The notes under the pieces: model-generated
Databases searched by the model: none
What the model was told of the DNA's origin: nothing
The model's input: the letters and a program-made list of their open reading frames with translations, nothing else
Part shown: piece after piece, positions 16,052 through 26,770 of the stretch
Layout: the number at the start of each line of letters is the position of its first letter
Numbering within the stretch: the stretch's first letter is position 1
Source: Photobacterium frigidiphilum
GTDB taxonomy: Bacteria; Pseudomonadota; Gammaproteobacteria; Enterobacterales; Vibrionaceae
Direction: 5' to 3'
DNA: 64,000 nucleotides
Assembly: GCF_003025615.1 (NCBI RefSeq)
Contig: NZ_PYMJ01000002.1
Coordinates: 62,001 to 126,000, forward strand
Program-made: the position numbers and the translations under genes

Positions 16052-18328
16052 TTATAGAGATGCAGTGAAAGTACGTGCGATTACGTCTTTCTGCTGTTCA
16101 GTTGTTAGAGAGTTAAAACGCACTGCGTAACCTGATACACGGATAGTTAGCTGTGGGTAGTTCTCTGGGTGCTCAACGGCATCAAGAAGCGTTTCACGGT
16201 TTAATACGTTAACGTTCAAGTGCTGACCGCCTTCGATGCCAGCTTCATGGTGGAAGTAACCATCCATAAGACCTGCAAGGTTAGCTTTTTGAGTATCTGC
16301 TTCTTTACCTAGTGCGTTTGGCACGATAGAGAATGTGTAAGAGATACCATCTTTTGCGTCAGCAAACGGTAGTTTACCTACAGATGTTAGAGATGCTACA
16401 GCACCTTTCTCATCACGACCGTGCATTGGGTTTGCACCTGGTGCGAAAGGAGCGCCAGCACGACGACCATCTGGAGTGTTACCCGTCTTCTTACCGTATA
16501 CAACGTTAGATGTAATAGTAAGGATTGACTGAGTAGGGATAGCATCACGGTACATTTTCAACTTACGGATTTTGCCCATAAATGTTGAAACTAGTTCACA
16601 AGCGATGTCATCTACACGTGAATCGTTGTTACCGAATTTAGGGTAATCACCTTCGATTTCGAAGTCGATAGAAATACCGTCTTCGTCACGGATAGGCTTA
16701 ACTGTTGCGTACTTGATAGCAGACAATGAGTCAGCTGCAACAGAAAGGCCAGCAATACCACAAGCCATTGTACGACGAACGTCACGGTCGTGAAGCGCCA
16801 TTAGTGATGCTTCGTAGCTGTACTTGTCGTGGCTGTAGTGAATGCTGTTTAGCGCAGTCACGTATTGTGTTGCTAACCAATCCATGAAGTGATCTAGACG
16901 ATCCATCACATCAGCGTAGTCTAGAACTTCGTCAGTTACTGGCGCAGTCTTAGGACCGATTTGGATTTTAAGCTTCTCATCAACGCCGCCGTTGATAGAG
17001 TAAAGCATTGTTTTAGCAAGGTTAGCACGTGCACCGAAGAACTGCATTTGCTTACCAACAATCATTGGAGATACACAACAAGCGATTGCGTAGTCATCTG
17101 AGTCCATGTCTGGACGCATTAGATCATCGTTTTCGTACTGGATAGAAGAAGTATCGATAGATACTTTTGCACAGAAACGCTTGAAACCATCAGGTAGCTG
17201 CTCAGACCAAAGAACAGTGATGTTCGGCTCTGGAGAAGGACCCATAGTGTATAGGCTGTTTAGGAAACGGAAGTTTGAACGCGTAACTAATGTACGACCA
17301 TCAAGACCCATACCACCCATTGATTCTGTTGCCCAGATTGGGTCACCAGAGAACAACTCATCGTATTCAGGCGTACGTAGGAAACGAACCATACGTAGCT
17401 TCATTACGAAGTGGTCAATCATTTCTTGTGCTTGAACTTCTGTGATTACGCCAGCTGCGATATCACGCTCAATGTACACATCTAGGAACGTAGAAGTACG
17501 ACCTAGAGACATTGCAGCACCGTTCTGTGATTTAACCGCAGCTAGGTAGCCGAAGTAAGTCCACTGAATTGCTTCTTGTGCACTTGTAGCAGGGCCAGAA
17601 ATATCGTAGCCGTATTTAGCTGCCATAGTTTTGATCTGACCTAGAGCACGGTGTTGCTCTGCAATTTCTTCACGAAGTTGCATTGTCATTTGAAGATCTT
17701 CGCCTAACTCGAAACGCTCTTGTAGAGACGTAAATTGAGCGAACTTGTCTTTCATTAGACGATCGATACCGTATAGTGCTACGCGACGGTAATCACCAAT
17801 GATACGACCACGGCCGTATGCATCTGGAAGACCAGTCAGTACACCAGACTTACGACATTTCATGATGTCAGGCGTGTAAACATCGAATACACACTGGTTG
17901 TGTGTTTTACGGTATTCAGTAAAGATTTTAGAAACTTCAGGATCTAGTTCGCGATCGTACGCTTTACAAGAACCTTCAACCATACGGATACCACCGTTAG
18001 GGATGATAGCGCGCTTAAGTGGAGCTTCAGTTTGAAGACCAACAATCGTTTCAAGATCTTTGTTGATGTAACCTGCATCGTGTGCAGTGATAGTAGAAAT
18101 AACTGAAGTATCGAAATCAACAGGAGCGTGAGTGCTGTTTTCCTGCTTGATACCTACCATTACTTGTTCCCAAAGCTTTGCCGTTGCTGGCGTTGCTTCA
18201 GATTCTAGGAAAGACTCGTCACCGACATACGGTGTGTAGTTCTTTTGGATGAAATCACGAACGTTTACATCGTTCTGCCATTCGCCTGCAGCGAAACCTT
18301 CCCAAGCTTTAGCAAATTGCTCTGCCAT
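16052..18328 (-). CDS. pflB: Formate C-acetyltransferase (pyruvate formate-lyase)
   Basis: Converts pyruvate and CoA to acetyl-CoA and formate in anaerobic metabolism. The 758-residue protein is nearly the length of the E. coli enzyme. It has the catalytic cysteine pair in IACCVSPM and the glycyl radical site G733 in RVSGYAVRF close to the C terminus. A strong ribosome site lies upstream of the ATG at 18326-18328. It is downstream of, and on the same strand as, the DUF3360-like membrane protein gene, where many relatives have focA. Anaerobic control through the FNR-type site at 20212 would need read-through past the hairpin at 18513; a promoter of its own is likely. Confidence 0.98.
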   Translation of the reverse strand: MAEQFAKAWEGFAAGEWQNDVNVRDFIQKNYTPYVGDESFLESEATPATAKLWEQVMVGIKQENSTHAPVDFDTSVISTITAHDAGYINKDLETIVGLQTEAPLKRAIIPNGGIRMVEGSCKAYDRELDPEVSKIFTEYRKTHNQCVFDVYTPDIMKCRKSGVLTGLPDAYGRGRIIGDYRRVALYGIDRLMKDKFAQFTSLQERFELGEDLQMTMQLREEIAEQHRALGQIKTMAAKYGYDISGPATSAQEAIQWTYFGYLAAVKSQNGAAMSLGRTSTFLDVYIERDIAAGVITEVQAQEMIDHFVMKLRMVRFLRTPEYDELFSGDPIWATESMGGMGLDGRTLVTRSNFRFLNSLYTMGPSPEPNITVLWSEQLPDGFKRFCAKVSIDTSSIQYENDDLMRPDMDSDDYAIACCVSPMIVGKQMQFFGARANLAKTMLYSINGGVDEKLKIQIGPKTAPVTDEVLDYADVMDRLDHFMDWLATQYVTALNSIHYSHDKYSYEASLMALHDRDVRRTMACGIAGLSVAADSLSAIKYATVKPIRDEDGISIDFEIEGDYPKFGNNDSRVDDIACELVSTFMGKIRKLKMYRDAIPTQSILTITSNVVYGKKTGNTPDGRRAGAPFAPGANPMHGRDEKGAVASLTSVGKLPFADAKDGISYTFSIVPNALGKEADTQKANLAGLMDGYFHHEAGIEGGQHLNVNVLNRETLLDAVEHPENYPQLTIRVSGYAVRFNSLTTEQQKDVIARTFTASL

Positions 18329-18512
18329 GTTATACCTACCTGTTTCTATTCAGTAGAAAAAATACGCACTGATTACGATGCAATTACGCAATCAATCATC
18401 ATAAATGATGAACAGTACACTTTTATTAACAATAATACGGATAATGAAAAATTACAGCTTAACAACATTGAGATTTCATTATTCGTATTCGTGCTTATTT
18501 TCGAGTAAAGCA

Positions 18513-18534
18513 GGGCAGTGCAAACGCACTGCCC
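18513..18534 (-). other. Hairpin between the DUF3360-like gene and pflB
   Basis: GGGCAGTGC and GCACTGCCC make a perfect 9-bp GC-rich stem with a 4-nt loop just past the upstream stop codon. There is no real T-run, so it is a weak or partial terminator, or an mRNA 3' stabiliser. Confidence 0.65.
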
Positions 18535-18541
18535 ACAAGTC

Positions 18542-20056
18542 TTATAGTAGTGATTGAATGCCGTATTGGCCTTCTAGCATACCGACAGAAAGCATCGCAA
18601 CTAGACAGATAATCAATACTGATGCTGGGATGATAATACGGTCGAAGATAGACAGTGTTTTAGCACGCTCTTTATCACCGATTAGGCCGTTGTTATCAAG
18701 TAGCATTGTGAGTGCCCAAGCCAATACAGGGTTAGTCACTGCTGCTGCAAAGATACAAATACCAGCAGACTGAGAGTCTTTAGTATCACGAACCATTTGC
18801 ATACCTGCTTCTAGAAGAGGAAGAAATACACCCACAAGCAGCGCAATACGCATTACTGGTGGCCATACCGCAACATCCATTGGGAAACCAAGAATTGCAA
18901 CAATAATACACAAACTACCCAGTAAGATGCCGCCCGCTGGAATTGGACGCTTAGCAATCGCCGCTGGGATCATGTATGTACCCCAAGATGATGTAATGTT
19001 ACCACCACCAACCGCTGTACCTACAATTTGGCGTAGTGAACACGTTGTCATTGTATCATCAACGTCCATCAATACATTCTTTGCGCCACGTGGGTAGTTT
19101 AGTTCTTGGAAAATACGGTGACCAAGGAAATCTGGTGACCACATTGCTACTGCTAGAATAGCGAACGGTAATGATGCAAGGAAGTGCTGAAAGTTTGGTA
19201 AACCAAGCATCCAACCTTGATCTGTGCTGCCCCACCAGTATACAGGGTTTAGATTTGGTAGACCCATTTCAGTTTCAAATGTTAGGTCAAAACCTGCCCC
19301 CAGCGCTAGCGCAATGGCTAGACCTGCTGCTGCACAAGCTGGAATCGCAAGCCAGCGCTTACCGATACGAGCAAGGAAAGCATAAAGTACGATATTAACA
19401 GCAAGTACCACTAAACCAATATACCCCATGCTACCTTTCGCGGCATCGGCAGTTTCAAGGCTTGTTGCCCAAGATTGGATATCACCAATTTGGCTCATTG
19501 CTCCCGTAAAACCGAGAAAAACGAGTAAGCCCCCTGCAACCCCTTCACCGGTTAAATTCACCAGTTTAGAGCCACCTTTAAAGTAACTTAATAATAGACC
19601 GAATACACCTAAAAGAATTGCAAGAGCAAGAGGGTGTGCACCGGCTAGGGCAATCGTACCAATTAATGGAATCATTGGTCCGTGGTTACCTGCTAAGTTA
19701 GCCCTTGGGTTAAAGAAACCGGAGGCTAAAATACAGAAGAGTAATGCTGGGATAAGCATTTCGACACGAGCTACTTCAATGGCAAATTCTTTACCAAGCT
19801 CAACATGGTCCCAAGCTTGTGTTAGGCCATCAGCCCAAGACATCATTACCGCAGAATACATTGCGATGATGCCGATAGTACCTGCAAGCGCGGGAACTAA
19901 ATCTTCCCATTCAAAGCGGAAATCACGACCAGGAAGGTTTAGCTTCCAGCGGCGTGGTTTCATTATTTTCAATTCGTTATCTAGATATTCAGATCGGCTA
20001 GAGAAGTCAGATGCAGGGCGGTGTTGCTCCTGGTAACTTCTTTCTTCTGATGACAT
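18542..20056 (-). CDS. Multi-pass membrane protein, DUF3360-like putative transporter
   Basis: A 504-residue inner-membrane protein with a polar 45-residue N terminus and about 12 hydrophobic segments. The sequence (GNHGPMIPLIGTIALAGAHP, LTGEGVAGGLLVFLGFTGA, GTAVGGGNITSSWGTYM) recalls the DUF3360 family common in Vibrionaceae, whose layout resembles nucleobase or sulfate carriers of the UraA/SulP type. I cannot infer the substrate. An FNR-type site lies 156 bp upstream, and pflB is the next gene on the same strand, so a role in anaerobic fermentation, perhaps anion transport, is a reasonable inference only. Confidence 0.75.
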   Translation of the reverse strand: MSSEERSYQEQHRPASDFSSRSEYLDNELKIMKPRRWKLNLPGRDFRFEWEDLVPALAGTIGIIAMYSAVMMSWADGLTQAWDHVELGKEFAIEVARVEMLIPALLFCILASGFFNPRANLAGNHGPMIPLIGTIALAGAHPLALAILLGVFGLLLSYFKGGSKLVNLTGEGVAGGLLVFLGFTGAMSQIGDIQSWATSLETADAAKGSMGYIGLVVLAVNIVLYAFLARIGKRWLAIPACAAAGLAIALALGAGFDLTFETEMGLPNLNPVYWWGSTDQGWMLGLPNFQHFLASLPFAILAVAMWSPDFLGHRIFQELNYPRGAKNVLMDVDDTMTTCSLRQIVGTAVGGGNITSSWGTYMIPAAIAKRPIPAGGILLGSLCIIVAILGFPMDVAVWPPVMRIALLVGVFLPLLEAGMQMVRDTKDSQSAGICIFAAAVTNPVLAWALTMLLDNNGLIGDKERAKTLSIFDRIIIPASVLIICLVAMLSVGMLEGQYGIQSLL

Positions 20057-20211
20057 ATTTGCCTCGTTTCTACGTTAAATAATAATTTTTTTATGGTGAC
20101 CTGTTTGCCGTTCTCTACTAATAACTCACCCTCAAGTAGGAACTGCTATATCAGTGTAATTATATTTCACCAAATTTTAGCAAAGTATACGGGTTGAAGT
20201 GGAAGATGGAA

Positions 20212-20225
20212 TTGATCTTGATCAC
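20212..20225. promoter_or_regulatory. FNR-type site upstream of the DUF3360-like gene
   Basis: TTGATCTTGATCAC fits the FNR consensus (TTGAT-N4-ATCAA) in 9 of 10 fixed positions. It is 156 bp upstream of the minus-strand gene at 20056, a fitting place for anaerobic activation. The rest of the 466-bp region 20057-20522 is AT-rich, with a ycaO terminator at its end and nothing else that I can support. Confidence 0.65.
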
Positions 20226-20470
20226 TACCCCTCAAAAAATGTAGTAAAATAACTAAAAAAAATTGAACGAAAAAATAATTTGTTAAAAAATATTGTAATA
20301 AGTGAGTAGGTTATGTGAGTTTGTAATAACCAAAAAATGAAAGAAAACTTGTTAACTAACTATTTTAAAACGAATATAGCTTTGTAGTGTGGGTTTTACG
20401 GTCTACAGGGAGTCTACACCAAAAGAGGCAGCCTGGAAGCTGTTAATTACTCGTAATGTGAAGGAATATG

Positions 20471-20501
20471 AAAGATAAAGCCAGCAACAAAGCTGGCTTT
20501 A
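20471..20501 (-). terminator. Terminator after ycaO
   Basis: TAAAGCCAGC pairs with GCTGGCTTTA, followed on the minus strand by a short T-rich stretch (TCTTTC). It lies about 20 bp past the ycaO stop. Confidence 0.8.
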
Positions 20502-20522
20502 GATGGAGATATATATCGGTCT

Positions 20523-22259
20523 CTATTGACCAATATGCAGTTTTTGGTATGACTCTAATAATTGTTGATGCGCAGGGTACTGGCGCATGGTGAGGTCGCC
20601 ACCAGTGACACCATAGAAGCGAACCGTTCCTTCTATGGATCCCCATGCTGCGGCAACGGTTTCTATGCCATATTGCTGTTCGAAATCAGCTTTAGCCTGA
20701 GCTGGGTCGCGTTCATCATCAAGTGCAAGATTAAGGCTAGCCACTAGGCAATGGAAGAATTGGATACGTTCAGGGCCGTAAGTGGTTGCATTAACCTCAA
20801 TACACCAAGTCGCCAGTTCGAGGGCTAACTCGAGGTCGCCACCTGCGAGTGCGAGTAGACATTTTACTTCACCAATGCGCAATGTTTGCCATGCATCGCC
20901 GGTTTGTGGGACTAGGCCGATAATTTCAGCAAGCAGTACAGAGTCATCGTACCCTTCTTCTTCTAAAATACCGTACATTTCTGCGTACTGTTCACCTTCC
21001 CATTCTACGTTTGGTAGGGCAAGGAATGTCTCACGCAGCTCCAACGCAACGTTATTGTTACTTTCTATGAGTGTTTCAATTGGGTAAATTTCAGACCAGC
21101 TTGGCACTATAATACGACAACAATTCACACCAAGATGAGAGTAATCGGCAATGTAAACGTCAGCTCTTGCTTTGGTCATAATTGCCATTAGGTGGCTGAA
21201 TGACTCTTCAGAACTGCCTGTGAAATTCCAATCAACAAAATCATAACTTGCATCTGCTTTAAACAACTCTCCCGAAACCATCACACATGAGAAATTAGGC
21301 GTATGTGCCGCTTGTTCATTTTGCTGACTGTTATCATTGACTGTTGGCTGTGGGTAAATGCCTAACTCGATCAGTGTATCGTTCTGCAGTAACTCAGTTA
21401 CCGCTCGCTCAAGTGCCATATCAAAGCGTGGATGTGCCTCAAATGCTGCTAAGCACACATCATTTCCCGGAATCGGTAACATCGCACAAAGCACTGGGAA
21501 TTCACCGCCCAGTGATGCGTCGTAACACGTTACGGTTAATCCTTTTTCGGCTAACGCTGCAATAGACTCTGTGATTGCTGGGTAGCGTGCTATTACCTCA
21601 GCTGGAATTACCGGTAAGCTGATGTCTTTGAGAATAATGCGGTTTTTAATTGCACGAGCAATCACTTCAGATAAACACTGGGTGCGTGCCTCTGCTTGCG
21701 TATTACCTGCTGCAATACCATTCGACAAATAAAGGTTACTGATGATGTTAGCTGGAATATAGACGGTTTCATTGTCAAATTGACGTTCAAACGGTAAACA
21801 ACATACGCCACGATCCATATTGCTCGATTGCAGATCAACTAAATCGGTACCCAGTAACTCAAGAGTCGGATCGTAATATTGTGTTAAACGTTCATCTAAC
21901 ATGCCTTCTGGCGGCAAGTTATCTTCACCAATATCAAACCACTTTTCGTTGTTGTAGTGAACAACATCGCTATTAGCCAGTGCTTGACCCAAGTAATAGT
22001 CATTATAAAAAGCATGGGTTGATAGGCATTCAAAGAATTTACCTAATGCAGACGCAAGGGCTGCTTGCTGTGTAGTCCCTTTTCCTTGAGTGGCATTCAT
22101 CGGTGCATCGATATCACGAACTTGTACTGACCAGACATTCGGCACAGGATTAAACGAAGCAACCTCTTCTATATTAAAACCCAATTTTTTTAATTGAGTT
22201 TGGAAATGTTCGATAGATTGTTCAAGTGTGGCATCTTTACCTGTAACAGATGTTTTCAT
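20523..22259 (-). CDS. ycaO: YcaO, accessory factor for ribosomal protein S12 methylthiolation
   Basis: A 578-residue protein that follows E. coli YcaO from the start (GKDATLEQSIEHFQTQLKKLGF, with NPVPNVWSVQVRD). The ATP-binding YcaO domain spans roughly residues 50-400 and includes the GKGTTQQAALASALGKFFE and QARTQCLSEVIARAIKNR blocks; a TPR-like C-terminal part follows. It is thought to strengthen RimO-dependent modification of S12. In E. coli ycaO lies next to focA-pflBA, and the same neighbourhood is kept here. No azoline-type substrate peptide is visible nearby, arguing against a RiPP role. Confidence 0.92.
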   Translation of the reverse strand: MKTSVTGKDATLEQSIEHFQTQLKKLGFNIEEVASFNPVPNVWSVQVRDIDAPMNATQGKGTTQQAALASALGKFFECLSTHAFYNDYYLGQALANSDVVHYNNEKWFDIGEDNLPPEGMLDERLTQYYDPTLELLGTDLVDLQSSNMDRGVCCLPFERQFDNETVYIPANIISNLYLSNGIAAGNTQAEARTQCLSEVIARAIKNRIILKDISLPVIPAEVIARYPAITESIAALAEKGLTVTCYDASLGGEFPVLCAMLPIPGNDVCLAAFEAHPRFDMALERAVTELLQNDTLIELGIYPQPTVNDNSQQNEQAAHTPNFSCVMVSGELFKADASYDFVDWNFTGSSEESFSHLMAIMTKARADVYIADYSHLGVNCCRIIVPSWSEIYPIETLIESNNNVALELRETFLALPNVEWEGEQYAEMYGILEEEGYDDSVLLAEIIGLVPQTGDAWQTLRIGEVKCLLALAGGDLELALELATWCIEVNATTYGPERIQFFHCLVASLNLALDDERDPAQAKADFEQQYGIETVAAAWGSIEGTVRFYGVTGGDLTMRQYPAHQQLLESYQKLHIGQ

Positions 22260-22743
22260 TATATGTCTCTTCAGTAAAAGCTATCGTCAGTATTGATAGG
22301 CGCGGAGTATATACCCAAACCACTTGGATGTCAGAAACCGAGGGCATAGATTCCATGCATTCGACTGACATCGAACAGGTTTTGATATTGGTTGATTTAA
22401 CTGTTGAATAAAATGAAGTCATTTATGTTATTGCTGTTATTTTCTACCTTACTAGCCTGTTCTGGCTAATAAGGTTCGTGATGATAAAGCATATTAGGGC
22501 TAATGCGGAATATAACGAAAGAAGAATTCGTAATTGGATGTTTTAATAGAATTTAACATGAATATTGCAATGCTTATTGTTTTATATTGTAATAATTTTT
22601 TGTCAGTCTATATGTCATATATATGCATTGTAAACCGTTGCATTTGAATTTAATGAGGAAATTATTGGCGAGTGCTGGTTGATTGTTAAGATTAATGATT
22701 GCGGTGTGGTTTTTTATTTGGAAGCTTGGGTGGGAAAGGTTAG
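22260..22743. other. Intergenic region with one dispersed-repeat fragment
   Basis: AT-rich region between ycaO (upstream of its start) and the chemoreceptor gene. At 22310-22340 the text TATACCCAAACCACTTGG resembles the element at 36278 (TATACCTAAGCTACTT), a motif common between genes in Vibrionaceae. I see no gene or RNA here. Confidence 0.4.
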
Positions 22744-22776
22744 AAAATAAAAGGAAGTGGCATTACAGCCACTTCC
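22744..22776 (-). terminator. Terminator after the chemoreceptor gene
   Basis: GGAAGTGGC and GCCACTTCC form a perfect 9-bp stem with a 6-nt loop; the minus strand continues TTTTATTTT. It lies 10 bp past the stop codon. Confidence 0.9.
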
Positions 22777-22785
22777 AGCTGAATA

Positions 22786-24735
22786 TTATTGCGCGACCTG
22801 GAATTCACCCAGACGGCTTCTCTGATCTTCTGCCAGTTGTGATAAGTGGCTGCTGGCTTCCGCTGTCTGGCTGATACCGGCCACATTCTGGCTGATGATG
22901 TCATTAATAGTATTTATGTTCAGTGTAATATCACCAATGGCTCGGCTTTGCTCGTCAACTGAGGTGGTGACATCGGCGTTGACCTGGCTGATATGATCCA
23001 GCGCTCGGGTGATAGAGTCAATCTGGCTACTTGTCTGTTCAGCGATTTCGTTAGTGCTTTTCACTTTGTCTAGGCTGTCATTCACCGCGGTAACGACGGC
23101 TGACGATTTGTGTTGCAGCTGCTCGATAATGGTCTGAATTTGTTGAGTTGAATCCTGCGTTTTGGCCGCCAGCACCCTGACTTCATCGGCAACCACGGCA
23201 AATCCGCGGCCGCTTTCGCCTGCTCGTGCCGCTTCAATCGCCGCGTTGAGTGCGAGCAGGTTGGTTTGCTCTGAAATACTGTCAATCACAGTGATCACTT
23301 CACTGATTTTGACGCTTTGCTCGTTAAGGTCGACAACCTGACTTGATGTCTCTTCAAGTTGCACTGTGAGCTCTTGTGACAATTGACGGGAATGCTGGGC
23401 GATAGCAGTACCTTCAGCGCCCAGCGCGAGTGCTTGTTGGGCACTCTCATCAGCTGTTTTGGCATAGCCGTCAACCAGTTCGGCGGCTGCAGATAGTTCT
23501 GTTACTGCGGTAGTAATTTGTTCTACTTGCTGTTGTTGCTCTCGGCCGTTGACTTCACTTTGGGTCATCACTGCGGCAAGTTCAGTTGAAGAGGTAGCGA
23601 CTTCATCACCAACGCCACGCAGTGCGCGGATAGTGTGGCTAAGCTGAGAAATAGCATCATCAAGGCTGGAACCCAGCATACCGATTTCATTTTTACCGCT
23701 GATGTTTGTGCGGGTATGCAATTTACCGTCGGCTAAATCTTTCACTGTTAAATAAAGCGTGTTCATTACACCACTAATGGCATTTGATAGTAACATGCTG
23801 ATTGACAACGCTAATAGAGTTGCAATCGCGGTCGCTGTTAACTGACTTGTAGTGACCGACTCTAATAACTCTGATGTTCTGTCAGAAAGCTGTTCAGTTT
23901 TATTAATCGATTCTTTTGCCAGAGTGGTAATTAACTGGGTGTTTTCATTACCAAGCCTGATCATCTGCGCAACATTATCTCTTTTCTCATTTTGTAGCTG
24001 AAGAATATCTTGAAGCTGTTTTTCCCAAAGACGGGCATTATTTACCAGCTCTTTGTTTTCAGGCCAGTTTTCAAAAGGCTGAAGCAGGGTGATGAGCGAC
24101 TGGGTTTGATCTAATGTTTTTTTCGTTGCAGTGCGGCTCTTGCCTTTAACGCCTTCAGCGATATTAAACAGCATCAGCCCTGCGGTATCTGCCATTTGTG
24201 ATATATCTTGATTCCATTGCTTCAGATCATCTGCGCTTCTGTTTTGGGTTATCTGAAAGTCAGCTTCACTGAGATCGGTGGTGATCCAGCTGGTTGCATC
24301 GTATATCTCTTTGATTTTACGACGCTGTTCTCTTAGCAGCTCCGAACTCTGTGTATATTGCTGGTAATTACGGATGAATGTTTCCAGTGTTTGTCTGACT
24401 TTTGGAGTCACGGCGCTGTTATCTGTCTGTATTATGCGATTATAGCTTTTCTGAACTTGCGCATAATTTTCGTTATTGACACGCACCATTTCGTCTAGGC
24501 GCTCATAAAATCCCAGCGCATAAATAGAACTCATTCGGCTTACGTCCTGTAGGTCCTGAAATTCTTTCAATGTGTTGTTAAGTGCGATGAAGTCATCGAC
24601 ATTGTCAGTGTTTGTTTCAACTTCTGATAACAGGCTCTGGCTGATTATGATGGTAATGATGAAACATAACACAGCAAAGGCTGAAGATAGCGAAAGCAAT
24701 ATTCGCAATGGTATATTTTTAATTGAATTTAGCAT
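22786..24735 (-). CDS. Methyl-accepting chemotaxis protein
   Basis: A 649-residue transmembrane chemoreceptor. It has a first membrane helix at 10-32, a long helical periplasmic domain (33-295) of the kind called HBM or helical bimodular, a second helix (about 298-320), a HAMP region, and a signalling coiled coil. The hairpin tip [31 protein letters not shown] region (about 480-510) identifies it beyond doubt. Methylation helices with Gln/Glu pairs flank the tip. No C-terminal CheR-binding pentapeptide is seen. The ligand cannot be predicted; HBM receptors often sense organic acids or polyamines. It is monocistronic. Confidence 0.95.
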   Translation of the reverse strand: MLNSIKNIPLRILLSLSSAFAVLCFIITIIISQSLLSEVETNTDNVDDFIALNNTLKEFQDLQDVSRMSSIYALGFYERLDEMVRVNNENYAQVQKSYNRIIQTDNSAVTPKVRQTLETFIRNYQQYTQSSELLREQRRKIKEIYDATSWITTDLSEADFQITQNRSADDLKQWNQDISQMADTAGLMLFNIAEGVKGKSRTATKKTLDQTQSLITLLQPFENWPENKELVNNARLWEKQLQDILQLQNEKRDNVAQMIRLGNENTQLITTLAKESINKTEQLSDRTSELLESVTTSQLTATAIATLLALSISMLLSNAISGVMNTLYLTVKDLADGKLHTRTNISGKNEIGMLGSSLDDAISQLSHTIRALRGVGDEVATSSTELAAVMTQSEVNGREQQQQVEQITTAVTELSAAAELVDGYAKTADESAQQALALGAEGTAIAQHSRQLSQELTVQLEETSSQVVDLNEQSVKISEVITVIDSISEQTNLLALNAAIEAARAGESGRGFAVVADEVRVLAAKTQDSTQQIQTIIEQLQHKSSAVVTAVNDSLDKVKSTNEIAEQTSSQIDSITRALDHISQVNADVTTSVDEQSRAIGDITLNINTINDIISQNVAGISQTAEASSHLSQLAEDQRSRLGEFQVAQ

Positions 24736-25402
24736 GAGGTATCAACGTCGTAATGTTTTTTAATAAATAGAGGAATAATACTTATTGAGTAAAATTATTA
24801 ATCAATATGCAATAGCGCTGTATTAACTGATAGCAATAGCGTCAGTTATTATAATTTTGCTGAATATTATATAGGCAATGGTTGTACTTTAGTAGATGTA
24901 TTAAATTTATATTTGCATATGGGATATTATAACGGGTGCATTATTTTTCATTATATTTGGTATTTGGTAATAATTGATCGCAATTTATAATAATGGGTAA
25001 TGTTGACGAGTTATATATATATATTGTTTTTCTGTGCGACTTTGCCATTTTGTAATTTAGTAAAAGTGGGAAGTCGTCTTACTATCGTTTTGAACCCTGC
25101 CATGGTCTCCAGCTCAGAACTCTTTTCTCGTCAGAAATCTTAATGCGATGGATTTATCTTGTGTGTAGAACTGCTATGCATTGTTATAAGGATAGGATAA
25201 TGCTGGCTTTATGATCGCTATCCCATTTAGATCCTTAATCAAGTGAAATTTGTCACAGATTGTTACTGTTCGTTGTAGCAGAATCATCCGGTATAAGGAA
25301 ATCTCGTTGAATATTTATACCAATAATTAAATATCCTTCATTATTTTAGTCTGATTTTCTATTTTTATGACGACTAAAATGTAAGGGGAGCAGAGGGATA
25401 CG
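24736..25402. other. Long AT-rich intergenic region
   Basis: This 667-bp gap lies between two divergent genes. It is strongly AT-rich at 24780-25030 with a short TA repeat near 25012, carries a CRP-type site at 25242 and an ATACCAAT motif at 25317. I found no open frame or RNA gene. The AT-rich half could bind H-NS or hold the chemoreceptor promoter. Confidence 0.5.
25242..25257. promoter_or_regulatory. CRP-type site upstream of the dipeptidase-YfcC operon
   Basis: AGTGAAATTTGTCACA matches the CRP consensus (TGTGA-N6-TCACA) in 9 of 10 positions. It lies about 145 bp upstream of the dipeptidase start. Confidence 0.6.
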
Positions 25403-26770
25403 ATGAAAGCGAAAATAGCGTTAAATATAGATGGTATGCGCGATGATTATATCGAAGCAGTTAAGCGGCTAGTTACCATTCCGAGTGTTTATGATGAGGC
25501 AACATCATCTGAACAAGATCGAGTACCGTTTGGTCAACCTATTGATGATTGTCTAACGCAAACATTGGCACTATGCCAAGAGATGGGTTTCTCGGTGTAT
25601 AAAGATCCCGATGGTTATTACGGGTATGCCGATATTGGGCAAGGCGAACAAATGATTGGCGTGTTGGGTCATCTTGATGTTGTACCCGTTGGTGATTTAT
25701 CTACATGGGATTCACTGCCTTTTGAGCCTGAAATTCGAGACGGACGTTTATACGGTCGTGGCACGCAGGACGATAAAGGACCGACGTTAGCGGCTTTATT
25801 TGCTGTTAAAGCCTTATTGCAAAGTGGTGTGGTGTTAACCAAGCGAATTCGCTTTATTTTCGGCACCGATGAAGAAACATTGTGGCGTTGTATTGAACGC
25901 TACCTAGAAAAAGAAGAAATCCCCCAGTGTGGCTTCACACCTGATGCCAGTTTCCCTTTGATCCATGCTGAAAAAATGCTGATTCAATCGTGGTTGCACG
26001 GTGATGGTGACTCGTCGCTATTTCTTGAGTGTGGTGGCGCATTGAATGCCGTTCCTGAATTAGCACGATACCAAGGCCCATTAGGCGATAGCCTAGTGAG
26101 TGCACTTGATGAACTTGGGTTTGATTTTAGCTGTGAAGACGATGAAGTTACCGTATTTGGTAAAGCAGCGCATTCAGCCTCTGCCGATACCAAAGGCGTT
26201 AATGCTATCGCTCGCTTATGTATCGCATTGAAGAAGATTGGTGTGACTCATCCTCTTGTGGTCTTTATTGCTGATCAAATTGGTCAAGATGCGAATGCTA
26301 CAAACATCTTTGGGGATATCGAAGATGTGAGTGGTCGTCTAACGTTCAATGTTGCGCAGTTAGATATATCGAAAGAGCACAGTAAATCGGGGATTGATAT
26401 TCGGGTTCCCGTTACCTTTAGTAAAGAAGATTTTGATAACGATATTTTGGCTGTGGTTGAGCAGTATGGCTTACATTATGAAGAGTTTGACGTATTGCCT
26501 TCTTTATATATGCCAAAAGATAGTCCGATCATTCAGACATTGATGCGCGCTTATCAAGAAATAAGTGGCGATGTTGACAGTGAGCCGATGACGTCGGGTG
26601 GGGCAACGTATGCTCGAGCCATGCCTAATTGTGTGGCGTTTGGCGCTATTTTTCCAGGGCGCGATAAAGTTGAACATATGCCAAATGAATACTTAATCAT
26701 TGATGACATGCTCAAGGCGATGAATGTCTACGCCAATGCAATTCATCAGCTGCAAGGAGTGGAGTTATGA
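25403..26770 (+). CDS. M20 family dipeptidase (PepV/Sapep type)
   Basis: A zinc peptidase of the M20 family with 455 residues, close to PepV/Sapep in length and layout. The metal ligands are seen in GHLDVVP (H90, D92), GTQDDKG (D123 or D124) and GTDEET (E157/E158). The lid domain occupies about 190-330, and the C-terminal GGATYARAMPN holds the last ligand region. It probably removes N-terminal residues from short peptides in the cytoplasm. The stop overlaps the start of the YfcC gene by 4 bp (ATGA), so peptide hydrolysis and amino acid or dicarboxylate transport are coupled. Confidence 0.88.
   Translation: MKAKIALNIDGMRDDYIEAVKRLVTIPSVYDEATSSEQDRVPFGQPIDDCLTQTLALCQEMGFSVYKDPDGYYGYADIGQGEQMIGVLGHLDVVPVGDLSTWDSLPFEPEIRDGRLYGRGTQDDKGPTLAALFAVKALLQSGVVLTKRIRFIFGTDEETLWRCIERYLEKEEIPQCGFTPDASFPLIHAEKMLIQSWLHGDGDSSLFLECGGALNAVPELARYQGPLGDSLVSALDELGFDFSCEDDEVTVFGKAAHSASADTKGVNAIARLCIALKKIGVTHPLVVFIADQIGQDANATNIFGDIEDVSGRLTFNVAQLDISKEHSKSGIDIRVPVTFSKEDFDNDILAVVEQYGLHYEEFDVLPSLYMPKDSPIIQTLMRAYQEISGDVDSEPMTSGGATYARAMPNCVAFGAIFPGRDKVEHMPNEYLIIDDMLKAMNVYANAIHQLQGVEL

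Noticed and set aside
18380..18420. FNR site at the pflB promoter
   Set aside because: Only one TTGAT half site is present; the second half does not match.
20523..22259. YcaO as part of a modified-peptide (RiPP) cluster
   Set aside because: It matches the E. coli YcaO type, lies in the usual focA/pfl neighbourhood, and no precursor peptide or partner gene is nearby.
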